Shown: piece after piece, positions 28,075-37,482 of the stretch
Numbering within the stretch: the stretch's first letter is position 1
How the letters are laid out: each line of letters begins with the position of its first letter
DNA from: Shewanella glacialimarina
GTDB lineage: Bacteria > Pseudomonadota > Gammaproteobacteria > Enterobacterales > Shewanellaceae
Direction of reading: 5' to 3'
Assembly: GCF_020511155.1 (NCBI RefSeq)
Contig: NZ_CP041216.1
Coordinates: forward strand, 2,232,001 to 2,296,000
Length of the DNA stretch: 64,000 bases
The notes under the pieces: model-generated
What the model saw: the letters and a program-made list of their open reading frames with translations, nothing else
Database searches by the model: none
What the model was told of the DNA's origin: nothing
Translations under genes and position numbers: made by a program

Positions 28075-29358
28075 TTAACAATCAGTTAAACGTTTAAACT
28101 CACTAAAAAAGGTAGGAAATGTTTTTGAGGTGCAATCGGGATCATTAATTGTGATCCCGCAGTCTGCAAATGCCAATAATGAAAAACACATCGCCATACG
28201 GTGATCATTATAGGTATCAATTGCTGCAGTATTAATATTTTCCGGTGGGGTAATTGTGATGTAATCATAGCCTTCATCAACTATCGCCCCTACTTTGCGC
28301 AGTTCTGTCGCCATTGCTGCTAAGCGATCAGTTTCTTTTATTCGCCAGTTATAAATATTGCGCAATGAAGTGGTTCCTTTGGCAAATAGAGCCGCTGTCG
28401 CAATGGTCATTGCCGCATCTGGAATATGGTTCATATCCATATCGATGGCGGTTAATGTTGATTTTCTGGCGATAATATAATCATCACCCCACTCAATATT
28501 AGCCCCCATCGCCGCCAATGCATCAGCAAATTGGACATCACCTTGAATACTTAACTTACCTACTCCTGTGACTTTAACTTCACCGCCTTGAATCGCACCA
28601 GCAGCTAAAAAGTAAGAAGCCGATGAAGCATCTCCTTCAACTAACACTTTGCCCGGTGAAATATATTGCTGCCCTGTTAGGATTTCAAAACGCTGATAAT
28701 TATGGTTAATCACTTCAACGCCAAACTGTTTCATTAATGCGATAGTGATATCAATATAAGGTTTTGAAACTAATTCACCTTTAATAATGATATTAACGCT
28801 ATCTTTGGCCAACGGTGCAACCATAAGTAGTGCAGTTAAAAATTGACTAGATAAATCACCCGCAATTTCGACATTACCCCCATTTAACCCCGTAGCATTA
28901 ACGGTTAATGGTGGAAAGCCAGGGTTTTTAAGGTAACTAATTTTGGCGCCAAGTTGTTGTAATGCATTAACTAAATCACCTATAGGACGTTCTTCCATTC
29001 TGGGCTCACCCGTTAAAGTGAACTCACCTTGGCCTAACGTTAAAGCCGCGCAAAGTGGCCGCATGGCGGTACCTGCATTACCGAGAAAAAGCGTTTGAGG
29101 TTTTTCGCTGTTTAATGTTCCTGCCAGCCCTTTAACTTTACAAACAGTATTATTTTCACTGAGATCAAATTCAACTCCAAGCTGTTTCAAAGACGCTAAC
29201 ATGTAGCGTATGTCATCAGAGTCGAGTAAGTTGGTCAGTGTTGTCGTGCCCTTAGCTAATGTGGCAAGCAACAATGCTCTGTTCGAAATGCTTTTGGAGC
29301 CAGGAATATTTATTTCGCCATTCATGTTAGCGATAGGCTCTAAATGCAGTTGCTTCAT
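28075..29358 (-). CDS. aroA: 3-phosphoshikimate 1-carboxyvinyltransferase (EPSP synthase)
   Basis: Joins PEP to shikimate-3-phosphate in the shikimate pathway. At 427 residues it matches E. coli exactly. [11 protein letters not shown] contains active-site K22, with [10 protein letters not shown] and the [10 protein letters not shown] stretch conserved. The glycine in GNAGTAMR is the wild-type, glyphosate-sensitive class I form. It stands upstream of cmk-rpsA. A fused tyrA domain, as found in pseudomonads, is absent. It is divergent from the aminotransferase gene, with a 453-bp shared promoter region. Confidence 0.97.
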   Translation of the reverse strand: MKQLHLEPIANMNGEINIPGSKSISNRALLLATLAKGTTTLTNLLDSDDIRYMLASLKQLGVEFDLSENNTVCKVKGLAGTLNSEKPQTLFLGNAGTAMRPLCAALTLGQGEFTLTGEPRMEERPIGDLVNALQQLGAKISYLKNPGFPPLTVNATGLNGGNVEIAGDLSSQFLTALLMVAPLAKDSVNIIIKGELVSKPYIDITIALMKQFGVEVINHNYQRFEILTGQQYISPGKVLVEGDASSASYFLAAGAIQGGEVKVTGVGKLSIQGDVQFADALAAMGANIEWGDDYIIARKSTLTAIDMDMNHIPDAAMTIATAALFAKGTTSLRNIYNWRIKETDRLAAMATELRKVGAIVDEGYDYITITPPENINTAAIDTYNDHRMAMCFSLLAFADCGITINDPDCTSKTFPTFFSEFKRLTDC

Positions 29359-29811
29359 TTGCTTTCTTCTTATATAAATTGATTAAAATTTCGTTAACCA
29401 GGTTTCAAACATCCCTTATTCTATCGTTAAAAAATAGATTAAGTGGAACAAATTAATTACGACATAAATATGACACAAACCACAATTAAGACACTTATTT
29501 GCTTACGCACTGTGACTAATTGTTGTGTGTTGATTTAGCGTATAACCTCAACCATGCTCATTATCTTTATCAAATAAGACATAGCTCGTAATGGGTAACC
29601 ATTACAGCAGAATAGTTTCAAAAATAACAGAATTATTTATTTGTCAGCATAAGTTTCCAACTGAAAAATACTCAACTAGAAATTAAAAGCCATTGTTTAG
29701 ATTAATGACTTTAACTATCTGTTTAAAGCACGTTATCCTAGGAGCAATTCGCTAAGTATGCGCGATAATTTAAAATAGTATAAGTAAACAGCGCTAATAA
29801 AAGGTATCCAC
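29359..29811. other. Divergent promoter region aroA / aminotransferase, 453 bp
   Basis: Non-coding and AT-rich. An 18-bp inverted repeat, GTAATGG-GTAA-CCATTAC, at 29588-29605 is the only striking element. No TyrR-type TGTAAA-N6-TTTACA box was found by eye, and no RNA gene. Confidence 0.5.
29588..29605. promoter_or_regulatory. Candidate operator palindrome
   Basis: GTAATGG and CCATTAC arms (7 bp, perfect) around a GTAA spacer, 207 bp upstream of the aminotransferase and 230 bp upstream of aroA. The size suits a dimeric regulator. I cannot name one. Confidence 0.35.
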
Positions 29812-31002
29812 ATGTTTGAATTATTAACAGCCTTACCAGCCGATCCTATTTTAGGATTATTAACCCAATACCGTGCAGATAATCACGCTAACAAAGTCGA
29901 TTTAGGTGTAGGTGTTTATAAAGACCCTAAAGGTCACACGCCAATTCTAGATTGTGTCAAAGTTGCTGAGCAGCGTCGTACCGACACTGAAGATACTAAG
30001 GTGTATATTGGCCCTACAGGTTCGCCTTTATTTAATCAGTTAATGACTGAACTCGCTTTTGGTAAAAGCCACCCAGCTCTTCTAGCTAACCGTATTAGAA
30101 CGGTTTCAACTCCTGGCGGCACTGGCGCGCTGCGTGTTGCTGCCGATTTCATTAAACGCTGTCGCCCTAATGCAGTATTATGGGTAAGCGATCCAACATG
30201 GGCCAACCATACTGGTTTATTTGAAGCCGCGGGGATCACAGTTAAAACCTATCCTTATTATGATTACGACACAAAATCATTAAAATTTGAACAAATGATT
30301 GCCGCGTTGAAACAGATCTCAAAAGATGATGTTGTGCTATTACATGCTTGCTGTCATAACCCAAGTGGTATGGATTTAACCACAACGCAATGGGATGAAG
30401 TCATCAAGGTGACTGCGCACCAAGGTTTTACACCACTAATTGATATGGCTTACCAAGGTTTTGGTGACGGTGTAGACGAAGATGCCTACGGCGTAAAGGA
30501 AATGGCCAAAGCAGTTGAGAACATGATTTTATGTAGTTCCTGTTCAAAAAACTTTGGCCTGTACCGAGAGCGCATCGGTGCATGTTCAATTATTGGTAAA
30601 GATGCCGCTCAATCTGATGTGGCCTTTTCCGTATTACTGTATGTTGTTCGTTGCATTTACTCTATGCCGCCAGCACATGGCGCAGCTATTGTTGAAACCA
30701 TATTGGGTGATGAAACACTAAAACAGCAGTGGCTTGATGAATTGGCTGTGATGCGTAATCGCATTAATGGCAATCGTGCAATGTTAGTTAACAAGTTAAT
30801 TGAACAGGGTGTTAGCCAGGATTTCAGTTTCATTGCGGCACAAAAAGGCATGTTCTCTTTCTTAGGGATCAGCCCTACCCAAGTTGAAACACTTAAATCT
30901 CAGCACAGTATTTATATGGTCGGTTCTAGCCGGATAAGTATTGCTGGGATCAGCGAGTCAAATGTAGACTATCTGGCTAAATCAATTGCAACAATATTAT
31001 AA
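29812..31002 (+). CDS. Aromatic amino acid / aspartate aminotransferase
   Basis: A PLP-dependent class I aminotransferase of the AspC/TyrB subgroup, 396 residues as in E. coli AspC and TyrB. The PLP lysine is K246 in SCSKNFGLYRERIG. YIGPTGSPLF, the NPSGMD stretch (with the PLP asparagine) and the C-terminal SRISIAGI with the substrate-carboxylate arginine are present. AspC and TyrB cannot be told apart with confidence by reading; the position next to aroA and near serC suggests tyrosine and phenylalanine synthesis. AAAGG 7 bases before ATG. It ends at a bidirectional terminator shared with serC. Confidence 0.9.
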   Translation: MFELLTALPADPILGLLTQYRADNHANKVDLGVGVYKDPKGHTPILDCVKVAEQRRTDTEDTKVYIGPTGSPLFNQLMTELAFGKSHPALLANRIRTVSTPGGTGALRVAADFIKRCRPNAVLWVSDPTWANHTGLFEAAGITVKTYPYYDYDTKSLKFEQMIAALKQISKDDVVLLHACCHNPSGMDLTTTQWDEVIKVTAHQGFTPLIDMAYQGFGDGVDEDAYGVKEMAKAVENMILCSSCSKNFGLYRERIGACSIIGKDAAQSDVAFSVLLYVVRCIYSMPPAHGAAIVETILGDETLKQQWLDELAVMRNRINGNRAMLVNKLIEQGVSQDFSFIAAQKGMFSFLGISPTQVETLKSQHSIYMVGSSRISIAGISESNVDYLAKSIATIL

Positions 31003-31111
31003 TTGGTTAGCCATTATTGGTTTAATCATTGTGTTGTTAATAGTTCATTTAACGGTTAATCAACTGATGAAACGTAACTAGCTATTTAGTATGTTGTAAT
31101 AGATTAAAATT

Positions 31112-31139
31112 AAAAAGGGCTGATAATTCAGCCCTTTTT
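31112..31139. terminator. Bidirectional rho-independent terminator
   Basis: AAAAAGGGCTGA, a TAAT loop and TCAGCCCTTTTT, a perfect 12-bp palindrome stem between the convergent aminotransferase gene and serC. Confidence 0.9.
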
Positions 31140-31156
31140 GCTATGAAAAAATTTGA

Positions 31157-32248
31157 TTAACTGTGCTTCTTTGCGAACGCATGCATAAAGTCTACTAGTT
31201 TTTGTACACCTTCTAGTGGCATGGCATTATATAAACTCGCTCGCATACCACCAACTATACGATGGCCTTTTAATGCCACTAAACCTGCGTTTTCTGCGTC
31301 AGCTAAAAACTCAGCATCAAGTGCACTATCAGCTAGTTGAAAAGTCACATTCATTCTTGATCGATTATCAATAGCAACGCCATTTTTATAAAACGCTAAC
31401 TCATCAATACAGGCATAAAGTAGCGCAGCTTTTTGCTTATTTATACTTTCAATTACCGCAACACCACCCACACCTTTTAACCATTTGAACACTTCTGCCG
31501 CTAAATACCAGGCAAACGTAGGCGGGGTATTAAACATTGAATCATTATCTTTGGTGATAGTGTAATCCATCACCGATGATTGCACTAAGGTTGGCATTGC
31601 TAACATATCATCACGCACTATCACTATCGACAAACCCGACGGACCAATATTTTTTTGCGCGCCAGCATAAATAAGACCAAATTGGCTTACATCAATGTCA
31701 TGGGACATGATAGTTGATGATAAGTCAGCAACCACAGGCCATGGGCTATTTAATGTGTCAAATATTTCAATACCATCAACGGTTTCATTAGCACAGTAAT
31801 GTACAAAGCGATAATCTTTATCCATGCTGATTAAATCGGGAAGGCATACTTGATGTAAACCATTTATCGTTTCGACTATATTGATTTCATCAATTTGTGA
31901 CTCGCCAGCAATGCGTTTAGCTTCTTTTACCGCTGAACTTGACCATTGGCCCGAAGTTAAATACAAAGCTCGGCCATTATCGCCTAAAAAGTTTGTCACT
32001 ACATTGGTAAACTGACCTCGACCACCACCATGCATAAATAGCACATGGTAATTTTGTGGAATGTTCATGAGTTCGCGAAGATTTTTTTCTGCTTCTTGTG
32101 TTAAGGCAATAAACTCTTTACTGCGATGACTTATCTCCATCACGGAGACCCCTAGCCCATTCCAATCAATTAATTCCTGTTGTGCTTTTTGCATTACCGG
32201 TTGCGGTAACATCGCAGGACCTGCACAGAAATTATAAATTGTGCTCAC
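31157..32248 (-). CDS. serC: Phosphoserine aminotransferase
   Basis: Makes phosphoserine from phosphohydroxypyruvate, and also serves pyridoxal phosphate synthesis. The PLP lysine is K199 in [20 protein letters not shown] at the N-terminus and [12 protein letters not shown] at the C-terminus are family hallmarks. The longest frame begins with GTG at 32263, but AAGGAG lies 6 bases before GTG at 32248. That start gives MSTIYNF and 363 residues (E. coli 362). gyrA lies upstream but is separated by its own terminator. Confidence 0.96.
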   Translation of the reverse strand: MSTIYNFCAGPAMLPQPVMQKAQQELIDWNGLGVSVMEISHRSKEFIALTQEAEKNLRELMNIPQNYHVLFMHGGGRGQFTNVVTNFLGDNGRALYLTSGQWSSSAVKEAKRIAGESQIDEINIVETINGLHQVCLPDLISMDKDYRFVHYCANETVDGIEIFDTLNSPWPVVADLSSTIMSHDIDVSQFGLIYAGAQKNIGPSGLSIVIVRDDMLAMPTLVQSSVMDYTITKDNDSMFNTPPTFAWYLAAEVFKWLKGVGGVAVIESINKQKAALLYACIDELAFYKNGVAIDNRSRMNVTFQLADSALDAEFLADAENAGLVALKGHRIVGGMRASLYNAMPLEGVQKLVDFMHAFAKKHS

Positions 32249-32373
32249 AGACAACTCCTTCACTCTACTAATGATGATAGATTTTTATGTTCAATGTCAG
32301 TAATACTAAGGACTTTATCAACCGTTGAATAGCGCTTTTTTGCATGTTTTTGATGAAAATTTTTCCGTAAAAC

Positions 32374-32401
32374 AAAACGAGCGCCAAAAGGCGCTCGTTT
32401 T
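32374..32401 (-). terminator. Rho-independent terminator of gyrA
   Basis: AAAACGAGCGCC, a 4-base loop and GGCGCTCGTTTT, a GC-rich 12-bp stem 23 bp after the gyrA stop on the minus strand. It separates gyrA from serC. Confidence 0.88.
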
Positions 32402-32423
32402 CAATTAATCAACACTGACAATA

Positions 32424-35150
32424 TTATGATTGCTCGTCTGACTCATCTTTAACTTCAGTATCACTATCTACTTCAACTGTATCCACATCCGTGGTTGCTT
32501 CATCTGCTTCTGCAATAGGATCAACAATGATTGGGTTGCCGTCTTCATCTAATTCGTCATCAGATTGAATTTCTTCGATACGTTGCAAACCGACCACTTT
32601 CTCGTCTTCTGCTGTACGAATAATCGTGACACCTTGCGTGTTACGACCAATGACTGATACGCCTTCAGCTGGAGTTCTTACTAAAGTACCTTTGTCGCTT
32701 ATCAACATTATTTCGTCAAAAGCACCAACTTGAACAGCGCCAACAACAGCACCATTTCGATCGCTGACTTTAATAGAAACCACACCTTTAGTGCCACGAC
32801 TCTTAGCTGGGTATTCACTCAGTTCAGTGCGCTTACCGTAACCGTTTTCCGTTACAGTTAAGATAGCACCATCACCTTTTGGCACAATTAGGGATACCAC
32901 GCGTTGGCCATCTTCTAACTTAATACCGCGAACACCTGTTGCTGTTCGGCCCATAGGACGTAGTGCAATGACTTCTTCGCCGGTTTCGGCGTCAATTTTC
33001 ACTTCACCCGTTTCAGAGTCGCGTGCTTTTTCATTAAAGCGAACCACTTTACCGGTATTAGAGAACAACATGATGTCATCACTACCTTCAGTGATATCAA
33101 CACCAATAAGCTGATCGCCCTCTTTCAAGTTAACGGCAATAATACCGTTCGCACGTGGATTACTGTAAGCAGTAAGTGCAGTTTTCTTAACGGTACCGTG
33201 CGCGGTAGCCATGATGATATATTTGTCATCAGCATATTCGCGAACCGGTAATATGGCGGTAATGTGTTCACCTTCAGATAAAGGTAATAAGTTAATAATT
33301 GGACGGCCACGCGCAGTACGGCTAGCCAATGGCAATTGATACACTTTAAGCCAGTACATTTTACCAAAGTCAGAGAAGCAGAGAATAGTATCGTGGGTAT
33401 TAGCCACTAGTAGCTTCTCAACAAAATCTTCATCTTTTACTTTAGTTGCCGCTTTACCTTTACCACCACGACGTTGTGCTTGGTAGTCAGAAAGAGGTTG
33501 ATACTTGGCATAACCTAAATGTGATAAGGTCACAACAACATCTTCTTCGTTGATCAAGTCTTCAAGACTCATATCAATTTCATTAGCGTTAATAATTGTG
33601 CGACGTTCATCACCGTATTGCTCAAGTATTTCTTCTAACTCTTCTTTGATGACTTCCATCAAACGCTCAGGACTGCTTAAAATCAGCAACAAAGCGGCAA
33701 TAACAATTAATAACTCTTCATATTCAGCAAGAATTTTGTCATGTTCAAGACCGGTTAAACGGTGTAAACGTAACTCAAGAATAGCCTGTGCTTGTTGCTC
33801 AGTTAAATAGTAAGCCCCATCACGAATACCGTATTCAGGTTCTAACCATTCTGGACGAGCAGCATCATCACCCGCTTTTTCTAACATGCCTTGTACGTGA
33901 CCTAATTCCCAACCTTGAGCAACAAGCTTGGCTTTCGCTTCCGCTGGTGTTGGTGAGGCTTTAATTAAGGCAATAATCGGGTCGATGTTAGCCAGTGCTA
34001 TAGCCAGAGCTTCAAGAATATGAGCACGTTCACGGGCTTTTCTTAATTCAAATACTGTACGGCGGGTAACCACTTCACGGCGGTGAAGAATAAAGCACTC
34101 AAGCATTTCTTTAAGGTTAAATAACTTAGGTTGGCCATTTGTTAGCGCGACCATGTTAATACCAAACGAACATTGCATCTGAGTTTGAGCATAAAGGTTA
34201 TTAAGAACAACCTCGCCCACTTCACCACGTTTTATCTCAATAACAATACGCATACCGTCTTTATCAGACTCGTCACGTAAACCACTGATGCCTTCGATTT
34301 TTTTATCTTTAACAAGCTCAGCAATTTTTTCAATTAAACGTGCTTTGTTAACTTGATATGGAATTTCATGAACAATAATACGTTCGCGACCATTCTCATC
34401 GGTCTCAACATCAGCCTTTGAGCGCATAATTGCGCGACCACGGCCAGTGTTATAAGCATCAATAATGCCTTTTCTGCCGTTAATCGATGCTGCTGTAGGA
34501 AAATCAGGACCAGGGATATATTCCATTAGCTGCTCAATTGATAAGCTAGGCTCTTCAATTAAGGCTAAACACCCTTTAACAACTTCGTTTAAGTTATGCG
34601 GAGGAATATTGGTTGCCATACCCACAGCAATACCTGATGAACCGTTAATAAGTAGGTTCGGTACTCTAGTTGGTAATACTGCTGGAATAAATTCTGTGCC
34701 GTCGTAGTTAGGTACAAAATCGACCGTTTCTTTCTCTAAATCAGCCAATAAAGAATGGGCTAATTTCTGCATACGAATTTCGGTATAACGCATCGCAGCC
34801 GCTGAATCACCGTCAACCGAACCAAAATTACCTTGGCCGTCTACTAAGGTGTAGCGTAATGAGAATGGCTGTGCCATACGAACAATAGTGTCATAAACAG
34901 CGGTGTCACCATGTGGGTGATATTTACCGATTACGTCACCGACAACACGAGCGGATTTTTTATAAGGTTTGTTCCAGTCGTTTTTAAGTTCGCTCATTGC
35001 AAACAAGACACGGCGATGTACAGGCTTTAGGCCGTCACGCACGTCAGGCAATGCACGACCAACAATTACGCTCATAGCGTAATCTAGATACGAATTTTTG
35101 AGTTCGTCTTCAATATTAATTGGCGAAATAGATGAAGCCAGATCAGTCAT
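32424..35150 (-). CDS. gyrA: DNA gyrase subunit A
   Basis: The DNA-cleaving subunit of gyrase, which introduces negative supercoils. The active-site tyrosine lies in AAMRYTEIR (Tyr122 by E. coli numbering). The quinolone-determining region reads HGDTAVYD, with Thr at the position of E. coli Ser83 and Asp at 87. The C-terminal beta-pinwheel contains the GyrA box QRRGGKG, needed for DNA wrapping. At 908 residues it is longer than E. coli (875): about 20 extra residues with [15 protein letters not shown] sit inside the pinwheel, plus a longer acidic tail. It is divergent from ubiG, and GGGGAA lies upstream of ATG. Confidence 0.98.
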   Translation of the reverse strand: MTDLASSISPINIEDELKNSYLDYAMSVIVGRALPDVRDGLKPVHRRVLFAMSELKNDWNKPYKKSARVVGDVIGKYHPHGDTAVYDTIVRMAQPFSLRYTLVDGQGNFGSVDGDSAAAMRYTEIRMQKLAHSLLADLEKETVDFVPNYDGTEFIPAVLPTRVPNLLINGSSGIAVGMATNIPPHNLNEVVKGCLALIEEPSLSIEQLMEYIPGPDFPTAASINGRKGIIDAYNTGRGRAIMRSKADVETDENGRERIIVHEIPYQVNKARLIEKIAELVKDKKIEGISGLRDESDKDGMRIVIEIKRGEVGEVVLNNLYAQTQMQCSFGINMVALTNGQPKLFNLKEMLECFILHRREVVTRRTVFELRKARERAHILEALAIALANIDPIIALIKASPTPAEAKAKLVAQGWELGHVQGMLEKAGDDAARPEWLEPEYGIRDGAYYLTEQQAQAILELRLHRLTGLEHDKILAEYEELLIVIAALLLILSSPERLMEVIKEELEEILEQYGDERRTIINANEIDMSLEDLINEEDVVVTLSHLGYAKYQPLSDYQAQRRGGKGKAATKVKDEDFVEKLLVANTHDTILCFSDFGKMYWLKVYQLPLASRTARGRPIINLLPLSEGEHITAILPVREYADDKYIIMATAHGTVKKTALTAYSNPRANGIIAVNLKEGDQLIGVDITEGSDDIMLFSNTGKVVRFNEKARDSETGEVKIDAETGEEVIALRPMGRTATGVRGIKLEDGQRVVSLIVPKGDGAILTVTENGYGKRTELSEYPAKSRGTKGVVSIKVSDRNGAVVGAVQVGAFDEIMLISDKGTLVRTPAEGVSVIGRNTQGVTIIRTAEDEKVVGLQRIEEIQSDDELDEDGNPIIVDPIAEADEATTDVDTVEVDSDTEVKDESDEQS

Positions 35151-35529
35151 AAACTGCGCGTTCCCCTGAAATTGAGCTGACGATTTTTAATCTATAATAT
35201 CGTCAAGCTTTAAAACGTGATTTGGCATTCTAACACAGATATTTAATGTCGCCAGAGCAAACCTAAACCAAATTGACTTTAGTGTTAATAAAAAGGCTAA
35301 CTTACTCATTTACCAGTAACTTAGTACTCTAGCAAGTCCGGATTTAATGGTTTAAGAATGTTTATTTTGAGTAACAAATAAACAATGTAACCGATAGGTT
35401 GTTTAAATAACCACCTGAACATAGCAAAAGTTGACTGGGATCATCAGCATTGGCGTATTTTAGCCCTATTAAAAACTGCATCAATGGATATAATGTCATC
35501 CATAATGCATAACGATATCTAGGTAAATC
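35151..35529. other. Divergent promoter region gyrA / ubiG, 379 bp
   Basis: Non-coding. On the gyrA side an inverted repeat (TGACGA at 35178-35183, TCGTCA at 35200-35205) around an AT-rich spacer could form a leader hairpin or overlap the promoter. No RNA gene is recognised. A 79-residue minus-strand frame here lacks family features and runs into ubiG. Confidence 0.5.
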
Positions 35530-36252
35530 ATGTCTACTGAAACTGCTGCGAATAAAAATGTCGACCCCGATGAGATTGCTAAATTTGAAGCAATGGCACA
35601 AACCTGGTGGGATCCAAATGGCTCCTTTAAACCGTTACATCTGCTTAATCCATTACGTTTAAATTATATCGATCAAACAGCACAGGGCATTTTTGGTAAA
35701 AAAGTGCTCGATATTGGTTGTGGCGGCGGAATTTTATCTGAAAGTATGGCTAAAATCGGCGCCCATGTAGATGGCTTAGATATGGGTAATGAACCTCTTG
35801 AAGTGGCTCGTTTACATGCATTAGAAACTGGTGTAACACTCAATTACATCAAATGCACCGCTGAAGAGCACAGAGATACACATCAAGCTTATTATGATGT
35901 GGTGACCTGTATGGAAATGTTAGAACATGTCCCTGACCCGCTATCTGTCATCCAAGCATGCTGTGACATGGTGAAACCAGATGGCTATGTGTTTTTCTCA
36001 ACCATTAATCGTAATTGGATGTCTTATTTAACTGCGATTGTCGGTGCAGAGTACCTACTTAAGATGCTGCCAGTAGGCACCCATGATCACAGTAAGTTTA
36101 TTCGACCTTCTGAATTAATTAATCTTGTCGATAAAACAGACTTATTGTGCAAAGACGCATTGGGCATAGCCTATAACCCACTATCTGGTGTGTTTAAATA
36201 CACGAACAGTGTTGATGTTAATTACATGATTGCTACACAAAAAGTCGATTAG
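35530..36252 (+). CDS. ubiG: Ubiquinone biosynthesis O-methyltransferase
   Basis: A SAM-dependent enzyme that performs both O-methylations in ubiquinone synthesis. 240 residues, as in E. coli. Motif [10 protein letters not shown] (about 57-65), AQTWWDPNG near the N-terminus, [10 protein letters not shown] and a HDHSKFI segment are diagnostic for UbiG. The start ATG lies after AGGTAAATC. The phosphatase gene follows 28 bp after the stop, forming an operon. Confidence 0.96.
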   Translation: MSTETAANKNVDPDEIAKFEAMAQTWWDPNGSFKPLHLLNPLRLNYIDQTAQGIFGKKVLDIGCGGGILSESMAKIGAHVDGLDMGNEPLEVARLHALETGVTLNYIKCTAEEHRDTHQAYYDVVTCMEMLEHVPDPLSVIQACCDMVKPDGYVFFSTINRNWMSYLTAIVGAEYLLKMLPVGTHDHSKFIRPSELINLVDKTDLLCKDALGIAYNPLSGVFKYTNSVDVNYMIATQKVD

Positions 36253-36280
36253 CATTGTTTGCTACCGCTTAGGAGTCTGC

Positions 36281-36958
36281 GTGTTAAAGCCCTTGATTAA
36301 AGGTGTATTATTCGATTTAGACGGCACACTTGCCGATACTGCGCCAGATTTGGTCTATGCACTGAACCTTGGCATGGCTGATGGGGGTTATGCTGCATGC
36401 AGTCTTGAAAAAGTGAAGCATGCTGCCACTCATGGTAGTTTGGCGCTGGTTAAGGCTGCACTGCCTGATATTAGCGATGATGAGCAAAAACAGATCCAAC
36501 AAGCATTATTGCATCACTACCAGCTCATCAATGGTGACAAAAGCATTCTATTTGATAACCTTGCAGAGTTATTGAATCATTTTGATGATAACGGTACTCC
36601 CTATGGTATTGTGACAAACAAGCATGCTCGCTTTGCCCGTCCTTTGGTTCACAAACTCGGCTTGATATCGCGAATTAAAACTCTTATCAGTGGTGATAGT
36701 ACTTTGCACCCTAAACCTCATCGCGCACCTATGCTACTTGCCGCGCAGCAGATGAACATCAGTCCTGAATCGATTATTTATATAGGAGATGCTGAACGTG
36801 ACCTTATCGCGGCTCAAAATGCCAATATGATTGGCGGTATAGCGCATTGGGGTTATTTATCGCTCCAAGACAAACCTGACACTTGGCCTGGACAACTTCA
36901 TTTTAAAACCACACAGTGTTTACATGACTATTTTGTATTGGACCGTCAACTTACTTAA
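36281..36958 (+). CDS. HAD phosphatase, MupP/Gph type
   Basis: A haloacid-dehalogenase-superfamily phosphatase of 225 residues. Motif I is FDLDGTLADTAPDL (nucleophile D12, acid/base D14), motif II includes GIVTNKHARFARP, and motif IV includes YIGDAERDL. It resembles both phosphoglycolate phosphatase and MupP, the MurNAc-6-phosphate phosphatase of the Pseudomonas murein recycling pathway. In pseudomonads mupP sits next to ubiG, as here, so I favour MupP. AGGAG 5 bases before GTG at 36281 defines the start; the longer frame from 36230 would overlap ubiG. None of the partner recycling genes is in this window. Confidence 0.88.
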   Translation: MLKPLIKGVLFDLDGTLADTAPDLVYALNLGMADGGYAACSLEKVKHAATHGSLALVKAALPDISDDEQKQIQQALLHHYQLINGDKSILFDNLAELLNHFDDNGTPYGIVTNKHARFARPLVHKLGLISRIKTLISGDSTLHPKPHRAPMLLAAQQMNISPESIIYIGDAERDLIAAQNANMIGGIAHWGYLSLQDKPDTWPGQLHFKTTQCLHDYFVLDRQLT

Positions 36959-37175
36959 TATTATCGATATAAACGGTGTTGCTAAACGTCTATTAAGCCA
37001 ACTCAAACAATCAATCAAAGATCAATCTAAAAATCAGCTAATAGAATCGATCGCTGATATTTTTAGCGATCAAATTCTTTTAAAATTACGGACAATTATT
37101 CTACAGCCCACAGAAAAGCTATATAAATTTGGGGTGTAGGGTTAGCTTTTACTAACTGTTGCGATTATCCTCAAC

Positions 37176-37184
37176 TTATCCACA
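37176..37184 (+). promoter_or_regulatory. DnaA box
   Basis: TTATCCACA, an exact consensus DnaA box, 299 bp upstream of the nrdA start. DnaA regulates nrdAB in E. coli from sites upstream of the promoter, so a similar coupling of dNTP supply to replication initiation is plausible. Confidence 0.6.
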
Positions 37185-37222
37185 AGATGTTCTAGAAATT
37201 GTGGCTTGCAAAAACCCTCCAA

Positions 37223-37269
37223 CCTCACTATCTTGTATGTTAGATTTTAAAAAACACCATATCTTGTGT
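37223..37269 (+). promoter_or_regulatory. Tandem NrdR-like boxes
   Basis: The downstream 16-mer ACACCATATCTTGTGT (37254-37269) is near the palindromic NrdR consensus. A weaker match (37223-37238) repeats its TATCTTGT core exactly 31 bp upstream. NrdR typically binds two boxes about three helical turns apart to repress ribonucleotide reductase genes when dATP is high. Confidence 0.65.
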
Positions 37270-37482
37270 GTCAAATACAATCACAGACACTAATGAGTTG
37301 TTTAAAATAACTCATTTAATTAAGCTGAACGGGTGACTTAGCGTGCTAAAATGTCTCAATCCGTCGTATTTAATGCTTCAGCATGATTGTTTTTACATGA
37401 AAACGTAAACGTGGTTAGACACGATCGCTTTTGGTATTAAGCGCTCAATCACAATAACAGATATAATCAAGGCCTCTCTGCA

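Larger units (their letters stand above)
36959..37482. other. nrdA upstream region, 524 bp
   Basis: Contains no convincing gene; a 71-codon frame overlapping the end of the phosphatase gene has no ribosome binding site or family features. The region holds a DnaA box and tandem NrdR-like boxes, annotated separately. The nrdA transcript start probably lies near 37260-37300. Confidence 0.55.

Noticed and set aside
35362..35601. 79-codon minus-strand frame between gyrA and ubiG
   Set aside because: It runs antisense into the ubiG start and has no coding hallmarks.
36924..37139. 71-codon frame after the MupP-type gene
   Set aside because: It overlaps the phosphatase gene by 35 bases, lacks a ribosome binding site and shows no family features.
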